A program made the position numbers and the translations under genes. The notes beneath the pieces were generated by a model. It was not told the origin of the DNA. It made no database searches and saw only the letters and a list, made by a program, of their open reading frames with translations. A DNA stretch of 7,040 bases from JBFHIJ01 sp041596515 (GTDB lineage Bacteria > Bacteroidota > Ignavibacteria > Kapaibacteriales > UBA2268): the NCBI GenBank assembly GCA_041596515.1, contig JBFHIJ010000084.1, forward strand, positions 1 through 7,040, written 5' to 3'. This document shows, in pieces, positions 5,577 through 7,040 of this stretch; position 1 is the stretch's first letter; each line of letters starts with the position of its first letter.

Positions 5577-7040
5577 TTAGTTCTGACCAATGATGTACCA
5601 TTGAGTGTCATCACTTATGATTTTAATGTATTTTGTATCAGCTAAGTCTTGAGTATTGGCTGCATCTATCATCTCAGCTCCATTACCTTTTACAGTTACG
5701 TTACTACCATCACCCTTATTTTTGATAATGTATACTCTACCTTTACAAGTAGCTGCTGCAGGTAAAGTCAAAGTGATTACACCACCGTTAGGTTTTGCAA
5801 TAATTACGTTATCTGTGGCAGCTATGTTGCCACTTCCGTTTACTATTCTGATTGACTGACTTATAGACCCACCAATATTTACTGTTGAGTTTGCATTCAA
5901 ACTACCTACAGCATTATTTGCACTTGCAGTTAATACAGGTGCATCATTTGTTGTATTAGTTGCAGAAATTGTTGCTTTAGTAGCTGACGTATTAGCTGCA
6001 GAAATAGAATTTGCATCTTCATTTGCAATTTTCACACCCTGAGTCTGCATATCAGCACTGATATTTATAGCTTGTCCCGCATTTGTCGCAACATCACTAT
6101 CAACAATAACATCTATACCAACAGGGTTAGAGTTTGTTGATGCAGCGTCATCATATACAGCTACAAGTAAACCTTTCTGCATACCACTATGTATAAATTT
6201 ACCAGTATAATCAGTATTTGTCGGACTTTCAGAAACAAACGTAGCAGCACTGGAACCACTTGTGGACTGCTGACTTATTGATAAAGCTGAAACATCAACT
6301 AAGTTGTTACTATTTGAAATTAATAAGGATGAGGAAGTTTCTCCATTACTTGTTGTAATATTCATACCTCCAGCAAATTTACTGTTACCTATAACATCAA
6401 GTTGACTTCCAGGATTTTGATTTCCGATACCAAAGTACCCATTTTCTTTAATTGTAGCGGATACGATTGAATTTACTTGGAATGCTATATGATCAGTGTT
6501 ATTAGGTGTTTCTGTGATTTCAATTTTAGTATTGTTGTTAGCAGTTTTAATTTTAGAAATATGAGTTGGAGTCCACTCAGAACTTCCTGTATTCCACATC
6601 AATACTTCTTCGTTGTTTGGAGCATTTGTTGAAATAGTTCTACCTTGGATCTTACCAACAGTATTAGTGTTATATTTACCGGTTACATCTCCTACAAAAT
6701 CACTTTCAGCTTTCACAATCTCTTTAGAAATATATTTTGTTCCGTCGTAAACCAAAGTATGATTTATAGCTAAACCTGTTACATCTACGCTTAAACCTTT
6801 GACTTTGTCTACGCTTACAGCATCATAAGTGCCACTGACATCGCCACCAAATGCATCAGTTTTTAAAACATCATTAGTTGCATCCAAATCTGCTACGGTT
6901 GCCACAAATTTTGTTCCGTCATATTTCAATACCTGATCAGCGGCTATACCGGTTACATCTACGCTTAAGCCTTTGACTTTGTCTACGCTTACAGCATCAT
7001 AAGTGCCACTGACATCGCCACCAAATGCATCAGTTTTTAA
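5577..7040 (-). CDS. Fibre- or adhesin-like repeat surface protein, 5' end outside the window
   Basis: The visible 487 residues are the C-terminal part of a longer protein; the frame is open to the window edge, so the ATG at 6929 is internal and lies within the repeat. The first part is a 58-residue tandem repeat (FGGDVSGTYDAVSVDKVKG, DVTG, YDGTKF/YI) with a diverged further copy (FVGDVTGKYNTNTVGKIQG) leading to APNNEEVLMWN and SEWTP. Around visible residues 204-218 is GIGNQNPGSQLDVIG, a motif of tail-fibre-like and other beta-rich fibrous proteins. A Ser/Thr/Asn/Ala-rich section follows, and the last 80 residues form a cap-like domain (VITLTLPAAATCKGRVYIIKN, VTVKGNG, KYIKIISDDTQWYIIGQN) resembling the C-termini of phage tail fibres. 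No peptidase S74 chaperone is evident. It is probably extracellular, in an appendage or on the cell surface. It ends at the terminator 26 bases downstream. Confidence 0.75.
   Translation of the reverse strand, partial: LKTDAFGGDVSGTYDAVSVDKVKGLSVDVTGIAADQVLKYDGTKFVATVADLDATNDVLKTDAFGGDVSGTYDAVSVDKVKGLSVDVTGLAINHTLVYDGTKYISKEIVKAESDFVGDVTGKYNTNTVGKIQGRTISTNAPNNEEVLMWNTGSSEWTPTHISKIKTANNNTKIEITETPNNTDHIAFQVNSIVSATIKENGYFGIGNQNPGSQLDVIGNSKFAGGMNITTSNGETSSSLLISNSNNLVDVSALSISQQSTSGSSAATFVSESPTNTDYTGKFIHSGMQKGLLVAVYDDAASTNSNPVGIDVIVDSDVATNAGQAINISADMQTQGVKIANEDANSISAANTSATKATISATNTTNDAPVLTASANNAVGSLNANSTVNIGGSISQSIRIVNGSGNIAATDNVIIAKPNGGVITLTLPAAATCKGRVYIIKNKGDGSNVTVKGNGAEMIDAANTQDLADTKYIKIISDDTQWYIIGQN
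6783..7040 (-). repeat. 174-bp coding tandem repeat in the fibre-like gene
   Basis: Bases 6783-6866 recur at 6957-7040 with a single mismatch seen (A/G in the TTAAACC/TTAAGCC stretch), giving a period of exactly 174 bp or 58 codons. The rest of the unit is less conserved at protein level (YDGTKFVATVADLDATND against YDGTKYISKEIVKAESD). The right end is cut by the window, so the copy number is unknown. The near-identity of the shared part points to recent duplication or homogenisation. Confidence 0.85.

Noticed and set aside
5656..5859. Hydrophobic plus-strand frame of 67 residues inside the fibre-like gene
   Set aside because: It is antisense to the conserved C-terminal cap domain, with no start signals of its own.
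6783..7040. Repeat considered as a CRISPR or mobile-element signature
   Set aside because: The 174-bp unit is in frame, coding and directly adjacent, without spacers of constant size or terminal inverted repeats.

Overview
The window is AT-rich and almost every supported gene lies on the minus strand, so transcription runs from high to low coordinates. Gene content suggests a member of the Bacteroidota/Chlorobiota/Ignavibacteria-type lineages: a long, acidic sigma-54 factor, a DUF3109-type cysteine-rich protein, weak or absent Shine-Dalgarno sites before most genes, one candidate TTTG-N19-TAnnTTTG-like promoter, Rhs-type cassettes and a large repeat-bearing fibre-like protein. This placement is inference from gene families; no rRNA or other marker is present.

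In transcriptional order: (1) 7040-5577 is the 3' part of a fibre- or adhesin-like surface protein whose 5' end lies outside the window. It opens with a nearly perfect 174-bp coding tandem repeat and is closed by a strong hairpin terminator at 5514-5551. (2) 5321-4761 is a DUF3109/UPF0153-like protein with a CxxxxCxxxCC cluster. (3) 4610-2922 is rpoN, with an intact RpoN box. (4) 2920-1799 is a dihydroorotate-dehydrogenase-like flavoprotein, one base after rpoN and probably translationally coupled to it. (5) Directly behind the DHODH stop codon comes a remnant of the C-terminal end of an Rhs core, running into a 269-residue orphan Rhs C-terminal cassette (1736-927). Three bases later is a small putative lipoprotein (923-444), arranged like an immunity gene for that effector. 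A hairpin with a T tract (271-317) ends this unit. (6) At the left edge (211-1) is a second, 5'-truncated copy of the same cassette, about 92% identical at DNA level to the N-terminal part of the first, with no Rhs core and no start codon.

The housekeeping part (DUF3109, rpoN, DHODH-like) looks ordinary, apart from the hybrid-looking DHODH-like enzyme. The accessory part (1 to about 1800) is the most interesting. It has the organisation of a displaced polymorphic-toxin array: an effector C-terminus with a scrap of Rhs core, a candidate lipoprotein immunity gene, and a decayed paralogous cassette. I do not recognise the toxin fold. A lipoprotein partner hints that the effector may act in the cell envelope, but that is inference.
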